Source: JAIBBV01 sp044347745
Lineage (GTDB): Bacteria; Bdellovibrionota_C; UBA2361; JAFLCA01
Direction of reading: 5' to 3'
Assembly: GCA_044347745.1 (NCBI GenBank)
Contig: JBIKUD010000016.1
Coordinates: forward strand, 4,885-68,884
DNA length: 64,000 nucleotides
The notes under the pieces were generated by a model. That model did no database searches, was not told where the DNA came from, and worked only from the letters and a program-made list of their open reading frames with translations. Made by a program: the position numbers and the translations under genes. This document shows positions 18,744-26,318 of this stretch, piece after piece; the first letter of the stretch is position 1, and each line of letters begins with the position of its first letter.

Positions 18744-19070
18744 ATGAAAGGAAATTTTGTTAAGGCTTTCTCTGTATTCGTAATGGCGCTTTTGGCTGCA
18801 CCTAGCGCAGTATTTGCTGAAGGCACAGCGGCAGCTTCGACTGGCTCAGCTGGTCTAATTGCAATTGCAGCTGGGCTTTCAATTGGAATGGCAGCGCTTG
18901 GTGGCACTCTTAGCCAAGGCAAAGTAGTAAGTGCTGGTCTTGATTCAATCGGCCGTAACCCAGCCGCTCAAGGTAAGCTCTTTATTCCATTGCTTATCGG
19001 CTTGGCCTTCGTTGAGTCTCTCGTAATTATTGCTTTCGTTATCGCAACACAGCTTGTTGGTAACCTCTAG
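18744..19070 (+). CDS. atpE: ATP synthase F0 subunit c with leader peptide
   Basis: Proteolipid that forms the rotating ring. 108 residues is about 25-30 longer than usual because of an N-terminal signal-like segment ending AVFA-EG (residues 1-25), a feature known in some deltaproteobacteria. Two helices flank the polar loop RNPAAQ (71-76). The ion-binding carboxylate is E91, followed by S92. Gln58 in helix 1 lies 13 residues before the loop Arg. Gln, Glu and Ser are at the exact spacings of Q32, E65 and S66 of the Na+-binding Ilyobacter c subunit, although the T67 and Y70 equivalents are Leu and Ile. GAGGAG lies 6 bases before the ATG. The gene ends in a strong terminator, so the other F1F0 genes lie elsewhere. 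Confidence 0.95.
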   Translation: MKGNFVKAFSVFVMALLAAPSAVFAEGTAAASTGSAGLIAIAAGLSIGMAALGGTLSQGKVVSAGLDSIGRNPAAQGKLFIPLLIGLAFVESLVIIAFVIATQLVGNL

Positions 19071-19096
19071 TAGTTACAGTTAGACACGTTAAGTGG

Positions 19097-19126
19097 AAAA
19101 AGAGGGCTCTTAGGAGCCCTCTTTTT
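19097..19126 (+). terminator. Intrinsic terminator of the atp cluster
   Basis: A perfect 13-bp stem (AAAAAGAGGGCTC) with TTAG loop ending in a run of six or more T, 27 bases after the atpE stop. The A-rich left arm makes it able to act on both strands, so it may also end the minus-strand gene at 19180-19501. Confidence 0.92.
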
Positions 19127-19179
19127 TATGATTGTAATTCGTTCAGGAATATAATTCGGAGAGTATTTTTATCTCTTTG

Positions 19180-19501
19180 CTAGTTGGATCCGGTAAGCTT
19201 TTTGAATTTGGCGTGTCCTTCCAGCCCAAGGTCAACGATTGCTGCATCTGCTCTTTCTATAAAGATAGCTCTCCATTGGTATTCAATTAAAACGCTCCCG
19301 GATGGGTAAGAGCAGTAGTCGTAACAAGCTATACTGCTTTGGTACTGAGTGTTTGGGTGATACATAGCATCACAGGCTTCAACGCAGGCTTGGAAGTCTA
19401 AATCTTGAGTAGACTGCGCATAGGCACTACTCTGCCCCCCCCCCTAACGCGAAAAGGCTTGCGGCCAATACGAAAGCTGATTTTGTAATATTCATTTTCA
19501 T
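19180..19501 (-). pseudogene. Small exported twin-CX3C protein, out of frame at a G10 tract
   Basis: From the ATG at 19501 the frame reads a signal peptide (MKMNITKSAFVLAASLFALG) and enters a run of ten G (19435-19444 on this strand). It then hits a stop three codons later. If the run had nine G, the frame would continue without break: GGGQSSAYA-QS (signal cleavage site), then a mature domain with CVEAC and CYDYC, two CX3C motifs 15 residues apart, ending KFKKLTGSN; 106 residues in all. GGGGGA lies about 10 bases before the ATG. Either the gene is switched by slipped-strand mispairing (phase variation), or this is a homopolymer sequencing error or recent mutation. Function unknown. Confidence 0.65.
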
Positions 19502-20037
19502 AATTTTAGTCCCCCAAAATTTAAATTTCGATTCAGCTATGAGTCGGAGCTGACACTGGCTAATAGCAAGTGGCATGCCAGGCTGGGAGCTTTAAATGCT
19601 ACTTCAAAGAACGGTAAATAATGGTTCCCTTAAGCATAATTTGGAGCTGTACCCCAAAACTCGCGAAAGGCGCTCACAAAATTACCTAGCAAGCACTCAT
19701 AGCTATTATGGGAATAATTCCCAATTGTGATGCATGGAGGCTTGTGGCGGGATTTAGTCCGCTGGCGATATTCTAAGCCCCGCTATTTGCCTTGTAGGTG
19801 AGGAAAGTGAGCGATGGGGCACCCCTCGCAATTACCTAGGTATATATACCTAGGTAATTGAACAGGAGAGCCCAAACTGTAGCAGCTATAACCCACTAGA
19901 TTTACATGAAACATTGCTTAACTTAGAACTAAGATGGAATTAGTCATAATCCCATCGTGAATTAATGGACTTCAGGAATCTCGACATCGGTGTTCTGACC
20001 ACTGGTTACAGCATCTGTGGGCAGGTCTGCCCCAAGA
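19502..20037. other. Gene-free interval with palindromes
   Basis: About 530 bases before the trxB stop with no supportable gene. It holds a 15-base inverted repeat (TGGGAAT-A-ATTCCCA, 19709-19723) and the 32-bp palindrome at 19829-19860. A partial copy of the palindrome core (ATTACCTAG) occurs at about 19681. The promoter of the twin-CX3C gene should be at the low-coordinate end. Confidence 0.5.
19829..19860. repeat. Perfect 32-bp palindrome
   Basis: Sixteen bases (CAATTACCTAGGTATA) are followed directly by their exact reverse complement, with no spacer and no mismatch. There is no T-run on either side, so it is not a standard terminator. It could be a dimeric regulator site, a recombination or chromosome-dynamics site, or the fused ends of a lost element. 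Confidence 0.9.
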
Positions 20038-20976
20038 CTACAGCTCCTGCCCCTCAAGCCAGCGTTCGCAGGCAATTGCCGCCATGCAGCCAGATCCGGC
20101 AGCGGTAATTGCTTGTCTAAAGACATGGTCTTGCACGTCCCCACAGGCAAACACCCCTTCTATATTTGTTTCAGCCGAATTTGGCTCAGGAACAATATAT
20201 CCGTTTTCATCCATTCGAATTTGGCCTTTAAAGAGGCTGCTATTGGGAGTGTGACCAATTGCCACAAAGAGAGCATCGGCAGCTACTTCAGTGGTCTGAG
20301 AGGTTTGTGTGTCCGTTAATTTAAGAGCAGTGACGCCTTTTTCTTTAGAGCCAATAACATCCACAATTTGTTTGTTCCAAAGAATTTCAATCTTTGGGTT
20401 CTTCATGACTCTTTCTTGCATAATTTTGGAAGCACGTAGCTGGTCTCTACGGTGAATCAAATACACTTTGCTGCCAAAACGAGTTAAAAAGTTGGCCTCT
20501 TCACAAGCTGAGTCGCCGCCGCCATTTACTGCTATTATTTTATTGCGGAAAAATGCCCCGTCGCAGGTGGCACAAGTGGATACGCCATAACCCATAAGGG
20601 CCTTTTCAGAGGGCAGCCCCAACAGTTTTGGAGTGGCTCCGGTGGCGATAATGAGAGAATCGCAGGTGTAGGTGTTGCTGCTGCCATTTAGGGTAAATGG
20701 ACGCTTGGAGAGGTCGGCGCTTTGAATAGTATCGACTTCAATCTTGGTGCCAAAGCGAGTGGCTTGTTTTTCCATGGAAAGCATTAAATCGGGCCCCATG
20801 ACCCCTTCTGGAAAGCCAGGGAAGTTTTCTACGTCGGTTGTGGTGGTTAACTGGCCGCCTGGAAGTGGCCCGTGTACTAAGAGTGGAGAAAGATTGGCTC
20901 TCGCGGTATAGATGGCAGCGGTTAATCCAGCTGGGCCGGAACCAAGAATAAGAACTTTGTGGTGGGTGCTTGGCAT
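20038..20976 (-). CDS. trxB: Thioredoxin reductase
   Basis: FAD enzyme that uses NADPH to reduce thioredoxin in the cytosol. It has an FAD-binding GSGPAG (residues 12-17), redox-active CATC (135-138), the NADPH-binding GGGDSACEEA and the C-terminal FAD motif GVFACGDVQDHVFRQA. Length 312 is typical of the low-molecular-weight bacterial form. Divergent from the biotin carboxylase gene with only 25 bases between start codons, so their promoters must overlap one another or the coding regions. Confidence 0.96.
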   Translation of the reverse strand: MPSTHHKVLILGSGPAGLTAAIYTARANLSPLLVHGPLPGGQLTTTTDVENFPGFPEGVMGPDLMLSMEKQATRFGTKIEVDTIQSADLSKRPFTLNGSSNTYTCDSLIIATGATPKLLGLPSEKALMGYGVSTCATCDGAFFRNKIIAVNGGGDSACEEANFLTRFGSKVYLIHRRDQLRASKIMQERVMKNPKIEILWNKQIVDVIGSKEKGVTALKLTDTQTSQTTEVAADALFVAIGHTPNSSLFKGQIRMDENGYIVPEPNSAETNIEGVFACGDVQDHVFRQAITAAGSGCMAAIACERWLEGQEL

Positions 20977-21001
20977 ACTCGTTTTATACTCCAGGTAATG
21001 T

Positions 21002-22642
21002 ATGCAAAAGAATAAACTTAAGCGCGTTCTGATTGCAAACCGAGGCGAAATTGCCCTCCGTATTCAGCGCGCTTGCCAAAAACTTGGTATTGCTACAGTT
21101 ACTATCGCCTCTGAGGTTGATAGCCAAGCTTTGTTTGCTCGTAAGGCCGAGAAACTGGTGATTATTGGCCCAGCCCCGGCCAAAGAGTCTTATTTGGCCA
21201 TTGAAAAAATTGTGGCGGCAGCCAAAGAGCATGACTGCGACGCGGTGCATCCAGGCTACGGGTTTTTGTCTGAGAATGCCGAATTTGCCAAGGCCGTAAC
21301 CAAGGCGGGACTTTGTTTTGTTGGCCCAACAGCTGAAAGTATTGAGTCACTTGGAAGTAAAACTGAAGCTCGGCGTTTAGTGAGGGCCCGGGGGGTTCCT
21401 ACCACTGAAGGCTGTGCAGGTGGGTTAAAGGATGAAGAGATTGTAAAGGAGGCGCTGCGTATTGGGTTTCCCGTTATTATTAAAGCCGTAGCTGGCGGCG
21501 GTGGCCGGGGCATGCGCATTGCCCAAAATGAAAAGGAAATTAGAGAGGCTCTGCCCCTGGCTCGGGCTGAAGCGTTAAAAAATTTCTCGAATGAAGCTGT
21601 GTATATTGAGCAATATATTCATGAGCCTCGGCATGTAGAAGTGCAGGTCTTTGGCGATACACATGGCAAAGTGCTGCATTTTGGTACGAGAGATTGCTCC
21701 ACTCAAAGGCGCCATCAAAAATTAGTTGAGGAGGCTCCAGCTCCGTTTTTGCCACCGGCTTTGCGATCGGCCATCGAGCAATCAGCAGTTGAGGCAGCCA
21801 AAAGTGTGGGCTACGTAAATGCAGGCACCGCTGAATTTTTGGTGAAGGACGATCGCTTTTATTTTCTTGAAATGAATACCCGCATTCAAGTTGAGCATCC
21901 GGTAACTGAAGTAGTTACTGGGGTTGATTTAGTTGAGCTGCAACTGCGTATTGCCCAAGGCGAGCCTTTGCCGATGACCCAAGAACAAGTTTCCTGCACC
22001 GGGCATGCAATTGAATTTCGCATTTATGCCGAAGACCCAAGCCTTAATTTTGCGCCATCAAAAGGCAAAATTGAAAAATTAAATCGGCCTCAATTTGATT
22101 TTGTTCGAGAAGACCATGGCATAGAAGAAGGTGACACGGTCTCTTTGTATTATGATGCAATGCTGAGCAAGTTAATTGTCCATGGTGCAAATCGTGCCGA
22201 AGCAATTAGCCGAAGTCTTAAGGCGCTGAAACTTTTTAAAATTGAAGGCTTAGCTACCACCTTGCCATTTCACCGTTGGTTGTTGCTTAATTCGCCTTTT
22301 GCTGCGGGGCCTCTAGACATAGGGTACTTGGGCAGGCATTTTAATGAACAATGCCTAAAAGATTTAGAGGCGAGTGAAGTTCTGGATCCGCGACATGTAG
22401 CTCCTGTCGCTGGGGCTATGAAGCGAGAGGAACTGGTCTATTTTTCAGAAGCTTTTAACACTGAGTATCATATTCAGGTGCTGCATCAGGAAGGGGGAGT
22501 TTTTCTGGCTCAGCCTGTAAGCAAAGATAATCGTAAAGCTCCGCTTCGTTATTGCAGAAGGTCTAATGGATTTGATGCGGCAGTGGTAGCTTTGACTAAA
22601 GAAGTACTTGAGGTGTTTTCACCTAAGGATATTTTTAGTTAA
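21002..22642 (+). CDS. accC: Biotin carboxylase with C-terminal extension
   Basis: ATP-grasp enzyme that carboxylates biotin on a carrier protein. It has an N-terminal RVLIANRGEIALRIQRAC, the glycine-rich loop AGGGGRGMR, a substrate segment FGTRDCSTQRRHQKL and active-site EMNTRIQVEHPVTE. The core ends near residue 445. About 100 further residues show no biotinyl domain: no EAMKM, and the AMK in GAMKREE lacks the surrounding motif. At 546 residues it is longer than AccC (about 450) and shorter than propionyl-CoA carboxylase alpha chains. No accB or carboxyltransferase gene is adjacent, so it may serve acetyl-, propionyl- or another acyl-CoA carboxylase. The symbol is given for the activity only. 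Confidence 0.88.
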   Translation: MQKNKLKRVLIANRGEIALRIQRACQKLGIATVTIASEVDSQALFARKAEKLVIIGPAPAKESYLAIEKIVAAAKEHDCDAVHPGYGFLSENAEFAKAVTKAGLCFVGPTAESIESLGSKTEARRLVRARGVPTTEGCAGGLKDEEIVKEALRIGFPVIIKAVAGGGGRGMRIAQNEKEIREALPLARAEALKNFSNEAVYIEQYIHEPRHVEVQVFGDTHGKVLHFGTRDCSTQRRHQKLVEEAPAPFLPPALRSAIEQSAVEAAKSVGYVNAGTAEFLVKDDRFYFLEMNTRIQVEHPVTEVVTGVDLVELQLRIAQGEPLPMTQEQVSCTGHAIEFRIYAEDPSLNFAPSKGKIEKLNRPQFDFVREDHGIEEGDTVSLYYDAMLSKLIVHGANRAEAISRSLKALKLFKIEGLATTLPFHRWLLLNSPFAAGPLDIGYLGRHFNEQCLKDLEASEVLDPRHVAPVAGAMKREELVYFSEAFNTEYHIQVLHQEGGVFLAQPVSKDNRKAPLRYCRRSNGFDAAVVALTKEVLEVFSPKDIFS

Positions 22643-22670
22643 GGGTTCTTGTTTGCCACAGCTTCCTTTC

Positions 22671-22702
22671 TTCTCTGTGTAACTTCGTGCCCTCTGTGTT
22701 AA
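22671..22702 (-). repeat. CACAGAG-type intergenic repeat
   Basis: On the minus strand it reads TTAACACAGAGGGCACGAAG followed by TTACACAGAGAA. This tripartite form resembles a repeat widely seen between genes in environmental bacterial genomes. Related copies lie at 35825-35902 and, degenerate, at 7169-7204. It sits between convergent genes, which is typical of such elements. Confidence 0.6.
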
Positions 22703-22792
22703 TAAAAGCGGCGTTTCATCTACTGCTACTCTAAAATTAATCAAGTTAATATGTAAAGCCGTGTGAAATTTGCCTGCAGGTGTAAGCTTTGC

Positions 22793-23503
22793 TCAAAAAA
22801 TATTCTTAATCGCTGGCGGTAAATCCAGCAAAAAATTCATTTCGGTGCCAGAAGTTGGGTGACGAAACCTAAGAAAGTGGGCAAAGAGAAAAAATTGAGC
22901 AGAAATCTCTGGGAAAAAGTTTTGAAGATTAGTTTTCGCCCCATAGAGCGAATCCCCAACGAGTGGAAATCCCTTATAAGCGCAATGTGCACGCACTTGA
23001 TGACGACGTGCGGGAGAAGCTTTAACTGTGGCAAGTGTTGCCATAATTGAGTCTGCATAGCGAACCGGCGTAATGGAGGTGCTGGCAGGCAAGGCCCGGT
23101 CGGCCTTGCTCTCAAGCGGAAACACCTGTACTTTCTGAGATCTTCTGCTTTTAGCCCCAATCAGCGACTCGACGGCGAGATTCTGCGTAAGCTTGCCTTC
23201 CAAAATAACTTGATACGATTTTTCAATTTGCCCCGCGCGTAGCATTTCACTTAACTGTATCCAGGCAGTCTTATTTTTTGCACCAATTAATAAACCCTCA
23301 GTTTGCGCGTCTAGACGCTGCACGAGTCCAGCGTCTTCGGGTTTATCAGAAGCATGAATAATATTGGGATAAGCAGCGGCTAGCTCGGTAGCAATTGAAT
23401 GCCCTCCGCCGCTGGGAAGCTGGCTAGAATGAATTCCGGCTGGTTTATGAATGACCAAAAGGTCTTCATCTTCGTAATGTACTGGAAACGAAAGCTGATG
23501 CAT
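22793..23503 (-). CDS. RluA-family RNA pseudouridine synthase
   Basis: Isomerises specific uridines in rRNA or tRNA to pseudouridine. The catalytic motif is RLDAQTEGL with Asp65 (family form RLDxxTSG). The region before it, VHYEDEDLLVIHKPAG, is the usual N-terminal fold. Later GAKSRRSQKV, RRHQVRAHCAYKGFPLVGDSLYG are the family substrate-side motifs. At 236 residues there is no S4 domain, so it resembles RluA/TruC-like short members; the exact site cannot be assigned. It starts 8 bases after the upstream minus-strand gene. Confidence 0.9.
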   Translation of the reverse strand: MHQLSFPVHYEDEDLLVIHKPAGIHSSQLPSGGGHSIATELAAAYPNIIHASDKPEDAGLVQRLDAQTEGLLIGAKNKTAWIQLSEMLRAGQIEKSYQVILEGKLTQNLAVESLIGAKSRRSQKVQVFPLESKADRALPASTSITPVRYADSIMATLATVKASPARRHQVRAHCAYKGFPLVGDSLYGAKTNLQNFFPEISAQFFLFAHFLRFRHPTSGTEMNFLLDLPPAIKNIF

Positions 23504-23511
23504 GGGCCATG

Positions 23512-24135
23512 CTAATGATAAGTCACACTGGTGCTTTGTTGCTCTTTCCCTAAACTTGAAAGGGCAGTTTGTACTTGAGACTCAAGGGTGCGGCGATTGA
23601 TTTTTAACTTTTCATTGAGCTCAGATAGTTTTCGACTAAACTCGAGTAGTGCCCAGGCAGGAACTTCTCGTTTATCCTGTTTGCCTCGTTTTTTGGCCTT
23701 TTTTGATGCAGCTTCGACATCTAGATAGTTGCGGCAAAGAGACAATCGAGTGCCAATTAAGTCCTCAAGTACCGCGAGGTTTGAGATATGTTGTCCGTGA
23801 GTTTCAGCTAATGCCACAAGTCGACTAAGTACTGAAAGATTATGCGCATGTACCTTTTCAGCTAATGTAATTGAGCTTGCTTGTTCCCACATAAACGCAG
23901 TCTCTATGCGCTTCAGAGCCTCACCCTGGGATCCTTTCTCGATATCTTCATCAATCGAAGTGAGTATTGACTCTTTACGCTTGAGGCGAGCTTGCTCTGG
24001 TAGTTTTGAGATATTGCTCAGAGATCCTAGTAATGGCGAGAGGAGAGCACGCAAAATGTAACCTATGGCGACGGCTCCGAGGAGCCCCAGAATAAAAGCG
24101 ACCAGTAATTGATGATTTTGCATCATGGCTTTCAT
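23512..24135 (-). CDS. Single-span membrane protein of unknown function
   Basis: Not recognised. A 207-residue protein with one N-terminal transmembrane helix (about residues 10-33, LLVAFILGLLGAVAIGYIL), then a long soluble part that is helical and charged. It has a Lys-rich patch (KKAKKRGKQDKRE, about 145-157) and a predicted coiled coil near the C-terminus (FSRKLSELNEKLKINRRTLESQ). It probably faces the cytoplasm. The start could be Met4 or Met5. It precedes the pseudouridine synthase gene by 8 bases and is probably co-transcribed with it. Confidence 0.75.
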   Translation of the reverse strand: MKAMMQNHQLLVAFILGLLGAVAIGYILRALLSPLLGSLSNISKLPEQARLKRKESILTSIDEDIEKGSQGEALKRIETAFMWEQASSITLAEKVHAHNLSVLSRLVALAETHGQHISNLAVLEDLIGTRLSLCRNYLDVEAASKKAKKRGKQDKREVPAWALLEFSRKLSELNEKLKINRRTLESQVQTALSSLGKEQQSTSVTYH

Positions 24136-24199
24136 TATATCAATTTTTGCTGGATAACATAAGGAAGAGCATTTTTCCTAATTTTAGGCCCTTTTTGCC

Positions 24200-25090
24200 A
24201 TGATTGAGCGATTACAAGAGTTATACGGCATCCATAAGCACCTTACCTTCTCACGTGACGGCAACCAGTTCGTGCGAGCCCAACTTGCCTCTCCGCAGGG
24301 GCATTCGGCTGAGTTATTGCTCCATGGGGCGCAGCTCATTTCTTGGTTCGACGGCAAGGGAGACGACCTCTTCTTTGTCAGCTCGAAAGCTCAGTTTGTG
24401 CGTGGTAAGCCAGTGCGAGGCGGCATACCACTTATATTTCCTCAATTCGGAAAAGGAGAACTTCCTTCTCATGGATTTGCACGTACTTCGATGTGGGATA
24501 TCAAGGGTAGTAAGATTGACCAACACGGGGTCCACATAGTTTTGGCACTTCAAGATTCGAAAGCAAGTCTTGAGCTTTGGCCGCATCCGTTTTCCCTGGA
24601 ACTTACGGTGACGCTTGGCGATACACTCAAAACCCAATTAAAAGTGCATAACTGTGGCACTACTCCATTTTTTTTCTTTGCAGGGTTTCACTCATATTTC
24701 CGCGTTGCCGACGTAAGACGTGTGCAGGTGTTGGGGCTAAAAGATGTAACATTTATGGATCAACGCCGCGCTGAAAAATCGTATCGGGTATTGCAGCCTG
24801 AGGCACTTATTGTTGATGAAGAAGTTGACTACGTGTTTCTAAATGCCCCGCAAGAAGTGCAGCTTGTAGATCAGCTCTATAAACGAGCAATTCACATCAA
24901 AAAAGAAAATATTAAAGACATCGTGGTATGGAATCCGTGGACGGAAAAGAGCAAGCAGTTCACTGATCTCGGTGCCGAGGAATTCCACTCTTTTGTGTGC
25001 GTAGAGCCTGCAATCGTAAATCAAAAGATTACTTTAGAGCCACGCGCCTCATATGTGTGTGCTCAGGAACTTTCGGTGACACATTTGTAG
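24200..25090 (+). CDS. D-hexose-6-phosphate mutarotase-like protein
   Basis: Aldose 1-epimerase superfamily, YeaD branch, which interconverts alpha and beta anomers of hexose 6-phosphates. Family motifs seen: LLLHGAQLISW near residue 35, VRGGIPLIFPQFG (about 73-85), HGFARTSMWDI, and FHSYFRVADV with the conserved His. Length 296 is typical. It is divergent from the membrane protein gene at 23512-24135. Confidence 0.88.
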   Translation: MIERLQELYGIHKHLTFSRDGNQFVRAQLASPQGHSAELLLHGAQLISWFDGKGDDLFFVSSKAQFVRGKPVRGGIPLIFPQFGKGELPSHGFARTSMWDIKGSKIDQHGVHIVLALQDSKASLELWPHPFSLELTVTLGDTLKTQLKVHNCGTTPFFFFAGFHSYFRVADVRRVQVLGLKDVTFMDQRRAEKSYRVLQPEALIVDEEVDYVFLNAPQEVQLVDQLYKRAIHIKKENIKDIVVWNPWTEKSKQFTDLGAEEFHSFVCVEPAIVNQKITLEPRASYVCAQELSVTHL

Positions 25091-25309
25091 TTTGTTCTCT
25101 ATAATTGACGTGCAATCCTCCCTCAAGGGCTTGTTCAAATAACCATGCAACGCCGGTGGCTTCAGCAAATTGCCGTAGGCCAATAACAAATTGAATGAGA
25201 TTCTGCCAATCGAGGAAGTAAAATTTGGGTGAAATGTCTTGTGATTTCGATTGGTTGAAATTTTGTTGCGTATGCGTAACAAAATTACTAAAGCTGTTTG
25301 TTTCCGAAC

Positions 25310-26245
25310 CTAGCGCTGTAAAGTCGAACTATCGAGCCAATATTTATAAATGGCTTGCAGTGAATCTTGGAAGGAAATTTCAGGTTGCCACCCAAGCTCA
25401 TGTTTGGCCTTAGCTGCGCAGCCATAGAGAATAGGCGTGTCGGCGGGACGCATTCGCTCAGTGTCTTTTTCAATCGTAATGCTGAGTCCCGAGACTTGGA
25501 TTAGTTGCTCAAGAACAGATTTCATAGAGATAGGTTTGCCAGAGCAAAGATTATATATGCCTTGCCCCTTGACGGCTGCGAGTCGGTATCCTCTCACTAT
25601 GTCTTTGACATCGGTAAAATCTCTTTGCGCATCAAGATTCCCCACTTTTAAAACTGCAGGGCGGGTTTTTTTTGCTATCTCGGCAAGTTGATAGGCAAAA
25701 CTTGAAACCGCAAATTCAACGCGTTGCCCGGCGCCGATGTGGTTAAATGGGCGCATGATAATTGTCTGCACTTTCGAATTGAACCGAAATCGTTCGCAGA
25801 CCAGCTCGGCCATACATTTTGAGATGCTATAATTATCAATCGGACTGAGCGCGGTTTGTTCGCTGAGAGGAAGATCTTTCGGTTCAATTTTTCCATATAC
25901 CTGAGCCGAGCTGACGAGGACAAATTTTACAGGCAACCCGAGGGCGTGACTTGCGGCTAGCATGTTGTAAGTGCCGGCAACATTAATGCTTAGCGCCTTA
26001 GCAAAATTTTTCTCTGCGTCTGGCACAAAGGCCATACCTGCAAGGTGGTAGACTACCTCTGGTTTAAAAGAAGAGACTACTTCAAGGCATTGGCTTGGCT
26101 CAGAGATATCGAGTTGGGTGCTTTCGCAGGGAAGAATTGGCCTTTCATGCAAAAAGGTACCAAGCACAGTATCTGCGCACTCAGTAAGATGGCGCGCCAA
26201 ATATCCACCCACAAATCCACAGGCGCCTGTCACCAGTGCTCTCAT
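25310..26245 (-). CDS. NAD-dependent sugar epimerase/dehydratase (GDP-6-deoxy-4-keto-mannose reductase-like)
   Basis: Extended SDR enzyme acting on a nucleotide sugar. Rossmann motif GACGFVGG (residues 7-14), YHLAGMAFVPDAE, catalytic VSSAQVYG and Y-x3-K in DNYSISK. The C-terminal half carries RPFNHIGAGQ and YNLCSGKPISMKSVLE, typical of RMD/GMD-like enzymes that make GDP-rhamnose, although the exact sugar is uncertain. I chose the ATG at 26245 because AAGGA lies 6 bases upstream; the frame stays open to 26278. It follows the L-2-hydroxyglutarate oxidase gene by about 70 bases. About 220 bases beyond its stop have no supportable gene. Confidence 0.85.
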   Translation of the reverse strand: MRALVTGACGFVGGYLARHLTECADTVLGTFLHERPILPCESTQLDISEPSQCLEVVSSFKPEVVYHLAGMAFVPDAEKNFAKALSINVAGTYNMLAASHALGLPVKFVLVSSAQVYGKIEPKDLPLSEQTALSPIDNYSISKCMAELVCERFRFNSKVQTIIMRPFNHIGAGQRVEFAVSSFAYQLAEIAKKTRPAVLKVGNLDAQRDFTDVKDIVRGYRLAAVKGQGIYNLCSGKPISMKSVLEQLIQVSGLSITIEKDTERMRPADTPILYGCAAKAKHELGWQPEISFQDSLQAIYKYWLDSSTLQR

Positions 26246-26318
26246 ACACGTCCTTGAAGCAGGAAAACAAAAATACAAGCCAAACTACTGTGAGCGCTGA
26301 GTCCTTCTCAGCCCTCGC

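Noticed and set aside
22420..22450. GAMKREE in the biotin carboxylase tail as a biotin attachment site
   Set aside because: The second Met and surrounding biotinyl-domain sequence are missing, and the position is wrong for a C-terminal carrier domain.
25091..25309. A minus-strand frame that reads protein-like (FYFLDWQNLIQFVIGLRQFA) after the epimerase gene
   Set aside because: It has no start codon and is bounded by a stop overlapping the epimerase end. It could be a decayed remnant, but the support is too thin.
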